DNA of 64,000 nt from Vanilla planifolia (Eukaryota > Streptophyta > Magnoliopsida > Asparagales > Orchidaceae): assembly GCA_023846275.1 (NCBI GenBank), contig JAIUJO010000069.1:206501-270500 (forward strand). The letters are read 5' to 3'. Every line of letters starts with the position of its first letter. Positions within the stretch are counted from its first letter, which is position 1. The notes under the pieces were generated by a model, which did not search any database, had not been told where the DNA came from, and saw nothing but the letters and a program-made list of their open reading frames with translations. Shown here in pieces: positions 27,684 through 41,808 of this stretch. The position numbers were made by a program, and so were the translations under genes.

Positions 27684-30600
27684 GACACAAATGCACATGA
27701 ACACATGCACACACAATTACACACACATGCACATAGAAGTAAATGCACATACACACATGAACTTGCATAGCCACACGCATATGCTTGCACACATTTGCAA
27801 CCATACACATGCATCGATAAACACACAAATGCACTTCACACACACTCACACTTGAACATGTCCACATATGCATAAGTACACACACACACACATGCACACA
27901 AATAATCACACACATGCACACAATCACTCACACCTACACACACACTTATATATACATGCATGCATACACATGTATGCACAATACACACACATGCACCAAC
28001 ACAAACATGTGCATACTCACAGATGCACATAGGCACACACACACATAAAGAGTAGCACACAAACTCACACATGCACAATCTTGGACACATGCACCGACAT
28101 GCACATGCACAAACATGCTCACACACATGCACACACAAACACACACACACACATGCACACACATACAAGTACACACATGCGCATACATGAACACAAATGT
28201 ACACACATTCACACACACACATGTATGCACGAATGCATATGCACAAGCACAAACACTCACACCCAAATGCACACACATGCATGCGTGAATGTGTAATGCA
28301 ACCATGCACAAAGATACACACACACATAATCACATGCATGCACACAAAAGCATGCATGTAGATACACACTCACACACACACCCACAACTATACACACGCA
28401 CACAAACAAACATGCACACAAACACACATACACACATGCGTGCACACACATGCTTATGTGCATGCACACTCACACACACACACATTCACACATGCACACT
28501 CATATGCATACACACACAAACACAGACACTCACATGTACCAACCCATATACAAACACATGCATACACATGCACACATGCACCATAGCACAGACATGCACT
28601 TACACACAAACACACATGCATGTACCAATGTACACACTTACAAATGCACATATGCACACATGCACCTACACATGTACACACTTAGATGCATATACATAGG
28701 AGCACACACATATACATGCACACATATACACATGTATGCATAAGTAAAAACACACATGCTTGCACACATGCACACACATGCACACCCACACTCACACACA
28801 CACAAACACAAGCACACATACACATTAAGGCATGGACATATATAGATACACACATATGCATATGTATATACATGCACATGCACCCACATACTTGCAAACA
28901 CACAAGTGCATAAACATATAAGCATGCACATAGACACACGCAGTCACACAAATACACATATGTACGTGCACACACACACACACAAATACAAACATGCACA
29001 TATACAATAATGAACATACACACACATATTCATAAACACATGCACACATACAAACATGCCCATACGTCCTCACTCCGACACTCACCTGTACATAGACATA
29101 TGCAGAGACCTACACACATGCACTTTAACCCAAGCATGCACAAACATGCTCATGCACATGAATATGCACACATAAACACACACCAACACATAAGCACACA
29201 CACACAGATGCACACATGCACGAACACATAGGCTCACACACAAATAGCCACAGACACACTTGCACACACACACATGCACACATACAAAAAATTGCTCACG
29301 GATGCACACATGCACAAATACATATACATATAAACATAAAGAACAAACATAAAAAAGCATACTTGCATGCACACATGCATTCACATACGAACACACATGC
29401 ATGCACACACTTACATTGATACATGCATGTAGACACACATTCACACACATGCACATACACATGTGCACACTCACGCACCCACAAAATCATTCACTCACAC
29501 ACACATACACACACGCACTTAGACATATAGAGATGCACGTACATGCACTATGCACAAAAAATTATACACAAATGCACACACATGCACATGTGCTCATATG
29601 CATATGCACAAAATAATACACATAAATGCACACAAAAGCATATACACACACGCACCCCAAAAACACTATCGTACATGCAATAACACATCCACATGCACAC
29701 ATACAAACAAATGCACACACACACATGTACAGAATAGCCCACACACACTCACAGACCCACATGCACACACACACACATACATATACATGCACAATCACAT
29801 TTGTACTCAAACAACTAACCTCTACGCACGCATGTGGTTGCATGTACATATGCACACACACACACATATGCTCTCTCGTATATACAAATACACACACACA
29901 CTGACAAACACCAACACAAGCCCATACACAAGAATGCAAAGGCACACAGTTACATACATATACATGCATATACATGCACAAGCACAAATACAAACAAACA
30001 CCCATGCACAGTTATAAACACAAACACATATAGGCACAAACAAATGTACACATGCATATGCACACACACATGAACAAACTCATACAAACACACATGCGTA
30101 TGCATGCACACCTGTAAATAAACATGCCTAAGAACAGGCACACACACATGTCCATGCACAAACAAATATATGACACTCACACGCACACAGACACCCAACC
30201 AAACATTCACACACACACACACACACACACTTATATGTGTGCACACACACACACAAACACACCTATGAACACACACAAACATGCAATCACAAACAAAAAC
30301 CTGCACACTTAGTCACACATATGCACACACATGCACACAAATATGAACACATATCTACATGCACACTCACATGCATAGGTACACACACAGGCTCAAAGAC
30401 ATACATACACACATACATACAAAGATGCACATAAACATGCACATGTAAACACACAAACATGTAGACACATGCATGCACATCAACACACTCACACATATGT
30501 ACACACACACACATATACACACACATGTATGCACACAAACTCATACATGCATTAACATAGACACACATACACACACATACACACATACACAACAAAGACA

Positions 30601-33600
30601 CACACACACACACTTGCACAAACAAAGATGCATGTACAATCAAAAAATACATCAACACAAACATTTATCCACACATGCACACATAGAGACTTATGCACAT
30701 TCACACATATACGCACACACATGGATGCACAAACACATATGCACACATGCACATGCATACTCATACATGAACACAAATACACTTATGCACAAACACGCGT
30801 ACTTATGCACAAGCACATGTGCATATATACACACACAAAGGCATGCACACACACATAGACACACACTTATACACATAAACATAGACACAAACACACACAT
30901 GCACATGCACATGCAAACACACACTTTCATGCACATATATGGCCATACATACTCACACCCACACACATAGGCATAGACACACACTTACACATGCACATGC
31001 CCTCACAAGAATACATGCATGCATGCCCACACATGTATATGTGCATGAACACAACATGCAAATGCACATGCACATACAGATACATGCTTTAATAGAAACA
31101 CATCGAGACATGCACACACACACCCACCCACAATCACACACAACTGCACATACACATGCACAAATGCATGCACACATAAACACACACTTGCTTGCATGCA
31201 TAAACATGCACACACACATAGATGCATGCCTACACCCACATACACATACCCTCATATGAATGCACATAAAATTCATACATAGATGCAAACCCACACATGC
31301 ACACATGCACTATCACACATGCACATATGCACACACGTGTATAAAATGTACATAGATGCACACATATACACACACACTCATGCATGGACATATACATACA
31401 TGTCTACATGCACACACACACATACATATGGATACACATATGTATATGCATGTAGACACACATACACACACATATACACATAGTTGCCCATACTACACAC
31501 ACATGCATGCAGATATGCATAATGATCCACTCTCACACACAAATAAGAACATATCTGCACATGCATATGAGCACACATGTACACATGCAAATTCACACAA
31601 ACATACTCATATGCACACGTGAACACTTCCACACACATACACCCGCACATCTACAAACACACACAAAGAACACAAACTCACAAGTAAACACATGTGCATG
31701 CACATACACACACATGCACACATACATTCAACCACTCAAATGTGCACACTTGTATGCCCACAAACACATAAGAACAAGAACACACACAAACACACATGCA
31801 CTTAAACTCATTCACTTTGGCATATATGCATACTCCTACGTACATAAGCATATACACACACATACACACACAAATGTACACACTAATTCCTACACTCACC
31901 CATCCACACACACGCACACACAACCACACATACATGCACACAAATATGATCATACACACCAAATCACATGCATAGACGCATATGTAGACACACACAAACA
32001 TGCATATTCACACGCATGCACACACACGTGCCCACAGTCGTGCACACACATAGAGAGGAAAGCATAGACACACATGCACACATCGAGGCACAAACACACA
32101 CACAACAAGCACGCTCATACACAAACACATACACACACAGATACATGCACAAGCATGCAAAAAAACATGTACACAATGCACACAAATATACACAAATTCA
32201 CATAAGCACACACACGTGCACAGGCACGGACACACACATGCATATACATGCAAACATGCATGGTCACACACACACATGCACACACACACACAAACACATA
32301 CACACTTACACATCACATGTGCGCATGAATAAACATACACACGCACACAAATGTTCTTACACTAGAACATAGATTCACAAGCAAATGCATATTCACGCAT
32401 AGAGACACACATGTATGTGTACACACATGCATGCACACACACACCATAGATAAGTACACTAATGCACACACTCCCATAGATAAGTGCATTGATGCACATA
32501 CACATATACATGTACAAGCACACAAGTATCTACACAAAAAAATTCACACACACACACACACACACTCATGCATAGATAAATACACACACATTCATACATT
32601 TGCAGAAACACACACACACATACACCAATACACAATCATACATAGGCATGTGTATACATGTGCATGCACACATAAAGATGCACACATGGACAAATACATA
32701 CACATACACAACCACACCAAAATATTCTGATGCATACACTCACAAATACACACATGCATGTAGTTACAGACTTAGATGCATGCATGCACATGCACCCAAC
32801 TACACACACATACACACACACAAACTCACATACACACATGTGCATAAACACCACACACTTATACACACATGCACATGTACATTCACACTCATGCACATAG
32901 ACACACACGTACGCATGCAACCATGCACGCACACATACAAATATGCATGCACCAATGTACTCACACATGCATGCAAATATGCACAAACACATGCACATAT
33001 TCACACACACACACGCATACAAGTAGATGCACACACACCTAGATGTAGTCATGCCCACACGCATGCACAGACATGCACACACACATAACCATAGACGCAC
33101 ATACACATAACTATGCATGCACACATATGCACATACACAAACACACATGCTCACACACACATGTTCACCCAAGCACTCACATGCACACATGTGCACACAT
33201 ACGCAAACACATGTATGCACACACCTATACACATGCTTGTATATGATTGAAGACACATATATGCACACCCAAACATGCATACAGACTTTTATACACACAC
33301 AAAAAACATTAAGACACACATACACATGCACATTAACACACACACATATATACATGCAAACACACACATGAGTGCACATGCACACACATGTACAAAAACA
33401 CAACCACACATGGCCATTTACAATTTCGCACATACACACACACACACAAGAATCCATATACACACATGAAGACACACAAACTTGCTCACACATATACAAG
33501 TACAAACTCATACATGAACACACACGAACAAAAAAATACACGTTCACACACTCTCTCTCTTTCTCATGACCATCAAAACACAAGAACATGAATGGACATG

Positions 33601-35217
33601 TAGAAACATGTGGGCACAAACAAAAGCATGTAATCATAAAATTGCACACATGCACATACCCATAGGCATAAACACACAAACATGCATGTATATGCACATG
33701 GACACACACTTGCAAACCCATGCACATATATGGACATGCCCATACAGATGTACAAAGACACAAAAATGCATGAAGATACACACACATGTGCACTTGCACA
33801 AACACAAGCACATGCACACACACACACATATGCACATGTAAATAAAAACATGCATGCATGCACACCCACATGTGCACACACACATGCACAAGCACACATA
33901 TACATAGATACACACAATGTATAAGCAACCACATGCTTGGGCACCCACATGCAAACACACATACATAAGCATGCACACAAACACACACATGCACATACAC
34001 AATGCATATATAAGAAAAAAAATACAACCACATACACACACACATAAACACATAAACATGCATGTGCACAAAAACACAAACAAACACATGCATACATATG
34101 TGCACACAGATAAGCATAAACATAAACATAAACTTGCATACACACCCAGACACACGCACTCCTACATACCCATGTTGACACACATAAGAACATGCACACA
34201 ACCACACAACACATACACACACACCCCCACACAACCACACACACATCAATACAAACATGCACACACACATATGTATACACCCAAATGCTCACACATAACT
34301 ATAGATGTAGACACATAATAATGCACACACACATAGAGACAAGGTCACATAAGAACTCATACACATGTATGAACATGCATGCACATGCACAAACACACAT
34401 AAAAAGACACAAATGCACACACATACTTGCAAGCACACACACACACACTAATACAAGCACAATTGTACATAAACATATACACTTATATGTACACAAACTT
34501 ACACACATACACATACGCACATACACATAGACACGCAAGCATGTGCACGCACACATGCACAAACTCATACTCATGAACAAACACTTGCACTTACACACAA
34601 ATATGCACACACATATGCTCACCAACACAAGTAAGCACACTCACACACACATGCACTAGCTCATAAACACACATACACATGAGCACGTATAAACTTGCAC
34701 GCACACATGCACACACCCACACACAAACATGCACAAATGCATGCATGCACACACTTCTGCAATGACATGCACAATCGCACAAGCATATGCAAACATGCAC
34801 ATAATCACAAATGCATGCATGCACATGCAAACCCACACACACATGTACCTGCATTCAAATGCACAAATACACACATATGCTCATACGCACAAAAAACACA
34901 ACACATATCAAGACATAAACACATGCACAACAATCATACCAACATAAGCATGAGCACACAAAGTGGCACACATACACACACACACTCAGTCACATAGACA
35001 TCCACACAAGAACACAAGGACAAAAACACGCACACATTAGAACATGTAAGTATGCATTTGCAAACACGTAGCACAACCATGCTCACACATGCATATGTGC
35101 ACATGAATACAAAGACTCACGCACACACAAGAACAAGCACATATACATACAAACACATTCATGAAAGAAAGCACACATATGCACCGACACCGGAATGCAC
35201 TCACATATGCATCCTCA

Positions 35218-36997
35218 CGTGTGTATGTGCATGCACATGTGTATTTGTTTGCCGCTATGTGTGTATATGTGTATGCTAGTGCTAATGCATGTGTGCATGA
35301 ACATGTTTGTGCATCTATGTGTGCATGCATGTGTGTAAATTTGCTTGTGTGTCATGTGTTTGTCCAGGTGTATAGGGTGCATGCCTATGAGTGTGTGTGT
35401 GTTTATGTACATGTATATGTGCGTGGGTGTGTTTTTCTGGGTGTGTATATGTGTATGTGCAGGCATGTGAGTGTATGTGTGCTTGTGTGTATGAGTGCAT
35501 GAATTCAAGTGTGTGTGTCATGCATGTCTATGTGTGTGTGTGCATGTGCATGTGTGCATATGTGGGTATGTAATCAGAACATGTAAGTGAATTCACATGT
35601 GTGTGCATGTGCATGCATGCCTTTATGCATGTGCGTGTGTGTTGTGTGTGCATGTGTGTGAGTATGTGGGTGTTTGTGGTTGTGTTTTTGGTTGTACATG
35701 TTTTTTCTACATGTGGGTGTGCACATGTGCATATGTGTATGCTTATGTGTTTACAACTGTGCATGTGTACGTGTATAAGTCTATGCATGTTACTGTATGT
35801 ATTGAAGTGTGTGTGGATGCAAATGTGTGTGTGTGTGTGTGTAGATGCATGTGTGCTAATGCATGGATAGATGTATGTGTGCGTCTGTGTCAACGTGAGT
35901 GTGCATGAGTGTGTGATTATATGTGGGCTTATGTGTGTATGTGTATATGAATTTCTCTAATGGGGTTTAAGAGTGCACGTGCATAGATGCATGTGTTTAT
36001 GTACATGTTTACATGTTGGTGTGTTTGATGGTGTGTGTGTGCATGTGCATGTGTGTGTGTGCATGCATATGCACATAGGCACATGTGTACATTCATGAGT
36101 ACTTGTCTATGAGTGTATGTGTGCATGTGTTCTTGTGCGTATGTGTGTGGCTTTGAGTGTAGATGAGTGTGCATAGTTATGTGTACTTGTATGCGCATAT
36201 GCATGTGTGTTTATGCATGTGCATGTGTGTGAGTGTATGTGCAAACATGTGTGTGTATGTGTGAATGAATTTGTGTGCATGTGTGTTCATATGTGTGTGT
36301 TCGTTTATGTGGTTGTGAGCTAGTATGAGTGTTTTTGCATGTGTGTGCATGTTTAGATGCATGTTTTTGTGAGTGTGTGTGTGTGTGTGCATATGTTTAT
36401 GTGCATGCTCATATGTGTGTATGTGTGGACGTGTGCACTTGTGAATGTGTGTGTGTGTGCATGTGTGTGCATCTAATAGTATGCTAGTGTATAAGTGTGC
36501 ATGTATGTATGCATGTGTGTAGGTGTGTGTGTATGTGCATGTGTATGTGCATGCATATGTGTGGTCATATGTGTTTTCCCCTCTATATGTGCATGTGTTT
36601 GTGAGCACACGTATGTTTATGTGTGTGTGTTTGTGTGTGCTTACATGTGTGCATTTATGTGTGCACACATGTGTGTGCATGTGTGCTTGTACGTGTGTGA
36701 ACCTACATATTTGTGTGTGTGGGTACATCTATGTGTGTGTGTGTCTGTAAAGGTGCATGTGCATATCACCATGCATTTCTGTATTTGTATTTATGTGTGC
36801 ATGTTTGTGTGCACTTGTGCACATGTTTGTTTGTGTGTCTGTGTCAACTGTGCATGTATGTCAGTATGTGCAAAATCGTGTGTGTGTGTGTGTTTACATG
36901 TGTGTGTGCATGTATGTGTGTTTGTGTAGGTGCATCCACATATGTATTAGCTTGTGCATGTGTGTCTGTGGGTGGGTGTATGTGTGTGCACATGCAA
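35218..36997 (-). repeat. Degenerate (CA)n array in reverse orientation (GT-rich on + strand)
   Basis: From about 35218 the + strand switches abruptly from CA-rich to TG-rich DNA with the same words reversed (GTGTGCATGTGTG). The switch is centred on CACGTG at 35216-35221. The block is about 1.8 kb and ends at the AT-rich satellite near 37000. The two flanks of the switch are not mirror copies beyond the shared low-complexity pattern, so an inversion breakpoint is more likely than a young palindrome. No gene was seen. Confidence 0.92.
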
Positions 36998-36999
36998 AT

Positions 37000-39900
37000 G
37001 AAATCATAGAAAACAAAGTCTTAAAAATATAAAAAAAGTTATTGATAGCCCATGTCGTGGTGAGTTCAAAAAAATTTGTTTCATCTTGATTAGACATTTT
37101 TTAGAATTACTGAGAATTAATAATATAAAAAACCATCAAGACTAACAAAAAAATTATTTTAATATTATGTAAAAAATATCAATAAAAAATGAGAGTCTGA
37201 AGGTATGAAACAAAAAAATAAAAGTAAAGTGCACATTTAAAGAATAATTAGAGTTACCTAATAATATAACAAAATCAGAGTAAAATATTCAAAGAAATGA
37301 GACAAATTATATAAAAAAGGTTCCATTTGATTAGAAAAAGGAGATGAGTGTAACTTCCTCATTCAACAAATTATGTTTAAATCAAAATTTGTCGTAAAGC
37401 TTCCAAAAAACCTAAAAATAAAATGTTAAAAAAATATAAAAATAAGTACTTACCAAAATAAATAAGTTAAAAAAAATAATAAATTATTTTTAAAATATTA
37501 GTTTAAAATATATTTAAGGTGAATTGAGATAAATGAATCAAATATAATACAACCAAATCAAAGCAAGATAAGAGATATATGAAATAAGTAATAACATAAC
37601 ATTCAAACAAAACCAAAGAAAAAAATTCTAAGAAATGAAATGACATTAGTTATTTGAGAAAGTTGCATTCCAAAAAACTATAGAAATTGATTGTCACACT
37701 CTCATTTGTTAAATCAGGTTTAAGGAAAACACCTAATAAAACATGCCAGAACTTTATAAAAAATAATCAAAAATGCAAAATTAATCTACAATTCCTTACA
37801 ACTCAGTGAATTGAGGCCCGCATCAATTTTTATGTTAATGTAATATAACTAAAATAATGCAAGCTCATGCAATAGAAAAATTAGAATTTGATAGCATTAT
37901 ATCATTATCTAAAAAAATTGTTAAAAAATGATATAAATTGCATGGTATAACTACACTCCTTGATAATGGAGAGATGAAGTGTAACATTTATAAGGCAAAA
38001 TAAAATACAATTCAAAAAACTTTTAAAGCATGCAAAATCCTTATATAATTAACATTTTAAGGAAATGTAATGCCGAATATTTGGTTGTATAATGCACAAT
38101 GAGATGAGTCAAATGATGCTATTTTCATCTTGATTGGACCTCATTTTCATCTTAATTAGCATAAATATTAAAAATTTATATTTTTATATTAACTAGACAA
38201 AAACTAAAGTTGAAATGAGATACACTATAGCAATGCAACTTAAACAAATAAGAGCTTTAGGAAGGTCGTGTACAAGGAGAGTTACACTAACACAATAATA
38301 TAAAAAAATAAAAGTAAATTATTTGAAGAAATGAGATAAGTGATTTGTAAAGTTACATTACATGATAGTAATGAGATAAAGTGTAACTTTCTTTATTATT
38401 AAATCAGGTGCAACTAGAAGTGTTTTGCAAAATATGCCAATTCAATAGAAAATAAATTATTTAAAAAAACATTAAAATTAATATTTAAGAGGATAAAGCT
38501 TGTCGAGATGAGTCTAACATTATTCAAAATTATTTCAAATTACTAAAGAAAATAATCAAAAATAACAATGACTTATTAATTCAAAGAAAAGTAAATATGT
38601 ATTAATGCTAAAATAAGATAAACTGAAGTAATGTAAGATTATAAAATGAAAGCTAAATAATTTTCACTCGAGAGAAAAAATGAGCTATAAAGAAATACTA
38701 ACAAATCAAAGCAAAAAATGTGAAAAATTAGATATATTGTTAAAAAACATTTCATTCTAAGATAACAAGGACATCAAGTGCAACATCCTCATTTGTTAAA
38801 TTTGGTATATATCAAAATACCTTGTAAAGAAACCCAACACATAAAAGAAATAATTAAAAATATAAAAATAAATATTTAATTGAATATTACTCATCAAAAT
38901 AGATGTAATGAAATTTTTTTCATTTTAATGAAACCTAATTTTTAATTATCATAAATCTTAAAAGAAAATAAGCATAAACTTTAAAAAATATTATTTTAAA
39001 ATTAAATGAACATGTGTTAAAGCTAAGAAAATTGAATAACATAGTACTATAAACAAGTAAATGTAAAAATTTTCAAATAATGAGATAAATTATATTATGA
39101 AGTTAAATTTCCAAATATTAAGGAGGTCAAGTATAACATCATTGATCATTAGAATAGTTAAGAATAAAACTTCCTTATAAAGAATGACAAAATCTTAAAA
39201 AAAATATTTTGAAATATAATGAAAAATATTTAATTACAAAGAGCTCATCAAGGCAGTACAAGAAATTTCTTAGTCAAACTTAGATGTTCTTTGGAATTAC
39301 TTTGTATAACAAATGTAAATAGGTAGAAAAAACCATAAATTACTATTTTAATATTTATTAAAAATATTTTGAAACTGAACTGAGACAAGTAGAATAATTA
39401 TGATATAACAAAATGAAAGCATTGTAACAGTCATACGAGAAGAGATTTGGAGCTACAAAGTAATATAATGGTGTCAAAGCAAAACATTTTAAAAAATTAT
39501 AGTATGGGAAAATTACATTCCAATATACCAAAAGAGAAATATTGTAATAACCTATATCATCAAATCTAGTATGTATCTAAATGTATTATTAATTTTACCA
39601 AAATCATAGAAAATTAAAAAAACTTAAAATATAAAAATAAATATTAATTTTGATAGATGTCATTACGATATCTCCAATGGTGTTTGTGTATTCTTCTTCT
39701 AATCTCATTTGGGATTATTATGAATAAACATAAATAAATAAACTAAATAATAATAATTTATTATTTTAATATTAAGTAAATTTTTTTAAACTTGAAATGT
39801 GATAAATTAAAGCAATTAAATAAGAGCAAACTAATGCTAATAATGGTCATACAAGATGAGGATTAGAGTTACACAGCAATATAGCCTAGAAATAGTAGAA

Positions 39901-41788
39901 CATTTGAAAACAATTAGATAAATTGTATGAGAAAGTTGCATTTCAAAAAATAAAAGGCATCAAGTGTGTCTTCCTCAATCATCAAATCATGTAGGAATAG
40001 AAATGACAAGTGAAAAATCCCTAAACTCTAGAAAAAAAAATTAAAAAAGATAACCAAGAACATTTTATTTGGTAGAGCTTCTTGAAACAAGTCTACTAAT
40101 GTTTGATCCACACGGATTGGATTTTGATGAGAATTACTACATTTAAAAAATAGATAAGGAAAATTAAATTAAATTATTATTTTGAAGTAAGTAAAAATAT
40201 ATGAAATGTTTAGTGAGATAAATTGAAGCTATGTTATAAAAAAAGTAATTAGTGGTCACACTATTGGGGATTTAGACTTACGTAAAAATTAACTAAATCA
40301 AAGTGAAACATTTAAAGAAATAATAAAGTATTTGAAAACTTTAATTCAAAGATGTTGAGGATATCAACTATAATATCCTTATTTATCATATAACACAAGA
40401 GTCAAAATATCTTAAAACATGTGCCAAAATCCTTAAAAAATATTTAAATATAAAAATTTGATATTTAATTATGCATAATATGCCAAGAGAAGTCTAATAA
40501 TGTTTATATCAACTTTATCAAACCATGTTTATAATTACTACATGTTATTATATTAAATAAGGATTAAAAATAATAAATTGTTTTTAATATTAATTAAATA
40601 TATATAAAAGCTAAAATAATGTCAAATAAAGAATTGTAAAATAACTAAATCAAAGCGACATGTTGGTTATGCCATAGTGGATTTGTTGTTGCATAGTAAC
40701 CTAGTGAGATTAAAGCAAAAAATTAAGGAAACGAGATAAATTGTACTAAAAAGGTTACATTCAGAGATAACAAGGAGATATAGTACAACAAGCATGATTG
40801 TCAAACAAGGTACGAATCTAAATGTCTCATAATATCTATCAAAACTACTAAAAATTAAGGGTTTAAAAAATATTTAATTACATAAAACCATTAAAATGAC
40901 TACAAAAAACTTTTAGTTTTAATCTTACCACATTTAGAATTATTTTAAATTACAAAGGAAGAAAGTATTAAAATGTGTGAGAAAGTCGCATTAAATGATG
41001 TTTTAGAGATCGAGTGTACAATCCATGATAGATAAATATGGTAAAAATTGAAATGACTCGTAAAACATACAAAAACATTTCAAAATAAAATATCCAAAAA
41101 TATAGATGAGCATATAATTAGATAAAACTCATAGGGAAGAGTCAAACGATGTCTGTTAATTTCTTGATTGAACATCTTTTAGCAACATTATAAATTTTTG
41201 AAGTAAAAAATCACAAACATTAAAAACATATATTTTTTATTAATAAATAATATGATAACATTAAAAATAAGATAAATAAAAAGTTTTTAATATAACAAAA
41301 TTGAAGCAATGTAAATGTCACACTTTAGGATATTTAGAGTGACATAATAATATCACCAAATTAAAACAAAAAATTTATAAAATCGAGATAAATTATGTGA
41401 TAAAGTAGCATTCAAAGGTAGTAAGATGATCAAGTGTAATATCCTCTATGATTAATTTAGATAAGAATTACAGTGACTTGTAAAGCATGGAAACCTTTAA
41501 ATATAAAATATTTAAAATTAAATAAATGAAAATTATAGTGACTCGTAAAGCATGGAACCCAGTAATGTTTATTTTGTCTCGCTTGGATCACATTTGGAAT
41601 TACTAAGAACTAAAAAATTGAATAGGCATAAATACTAATAATTATTTATTTTAATATCAAGTAAATATATCATAATACTAAAATGAGATAAATTGGATCA
41701 TCGTAATGCAAACAAATCAAAGCAAAGGGTCACCTAAGTGCAAAGAAAGTTGCACTCTAAGATTCCGAATATTATGGTTGAGAATATT
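37000..41788 (+). repeat. AT-rich satellite array, block 1 (+ orientation)
   Basis: This block holds diverged tandem copies of a monomer of about 400-420 bp. Recognisable landmarks per copy, in order, are GAGATAAATTATATGAGAAA, GTTGCATTC, GATCAAGTGTAACATCCTC, ATGAATATTTAATTA, GAGCTCATCGAGATGAGTCT, GTTTGTTTCATCTTGAT, TTGGAATTACTATAAATTA, AATAATAATTTATTATTTTA, AAAGGTCACACAAGAGGAGA and AACCAAATCAAAGCAAAA. The GTTGCATT landmark falls near 39515, 39938, 40342 and 40758, spacings of about 403-423 bp. Some copies are shortened, for example near 37640-37930 and 40970. No coding potential is seen. I do not recognise the family. Confidence 0.88.
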
Positions 41789-41808
41789 ATACTAGATAAC
41801 CATAATAT
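41769..41808. repeat. Inverted repeat at the satellite fold-back junction
   Basis: ATATTATGGTT at 41769-41779 and its exact reverse complement AACCATAATAT at 41798-41808 flank an 18-base spacer. Beyond the perfect arms both sides continue as the same part of the monomer (TTGCA...AAG...GGAAT types) in mirror image with small indels. The orientation switch therefore occurs in register, as in a fold-back. Confidence 0.8.

Larger units (their letters stand above)
5962..35217 (+). repeat. Giant degenerate (CA)n array, CA on the + strand
   Basis: About 29 kb consist almost entirely of CA, TA and TG dinucleotides with scattered AA, GA, CT and other pairs. Common strings are ACACATGCACAC and ATGCATGC. 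G occurs mostly inside ATGC or TGTG. Reading 13172-13563 base by base, the pyrimidines keep the same even/odd position for about 390 bp, with a slip at each end. This is what a (CA)n tract decayed by substitutions with rare indels would show. The DNA is largely alternating purine-pyrimidine and so prone to Z-DNA. Long open frames on both strands come from low stop-codon density and encode only His/Thr-rich or Cys/Val-rich strings. No gene or RNA was seen inside. Local duplications are listed separately. Confidence 0.93.

Noticed and set aside
33550-33568. CT-rich tract as a possible promoter or GAGA-type element
   Set aside because: It is only a few CT units inside the CA array, with no gene nearby.
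32636-34270. A 544-codon open frame on the minus strand, Cys/Val/Met-rich, and dozens of similar frames of 60-310 codons in 5.9-37 kb and 61-64 kb
   Set aside because: They are translations of CA/TG dinucleotide DNA. Overlapping open frames occur on both strands, products are only His/Thr or Cys/Val strings, and there are no domains or sensible starts.
5962-35217. Possible CRISPR array or minisatellite with conserved repeats and unique spacers
   Set aside because: There is no fixed repeat length, no conserved repeat flanking unique spacers, and the setting is a plant nuclear genome.
5962-36997. Telomeric or subtelomeric repeat
   Set aside because: No TTTAGGG/CCCTAAA runs were seen; the pattern is a degenerate dinucleotide.
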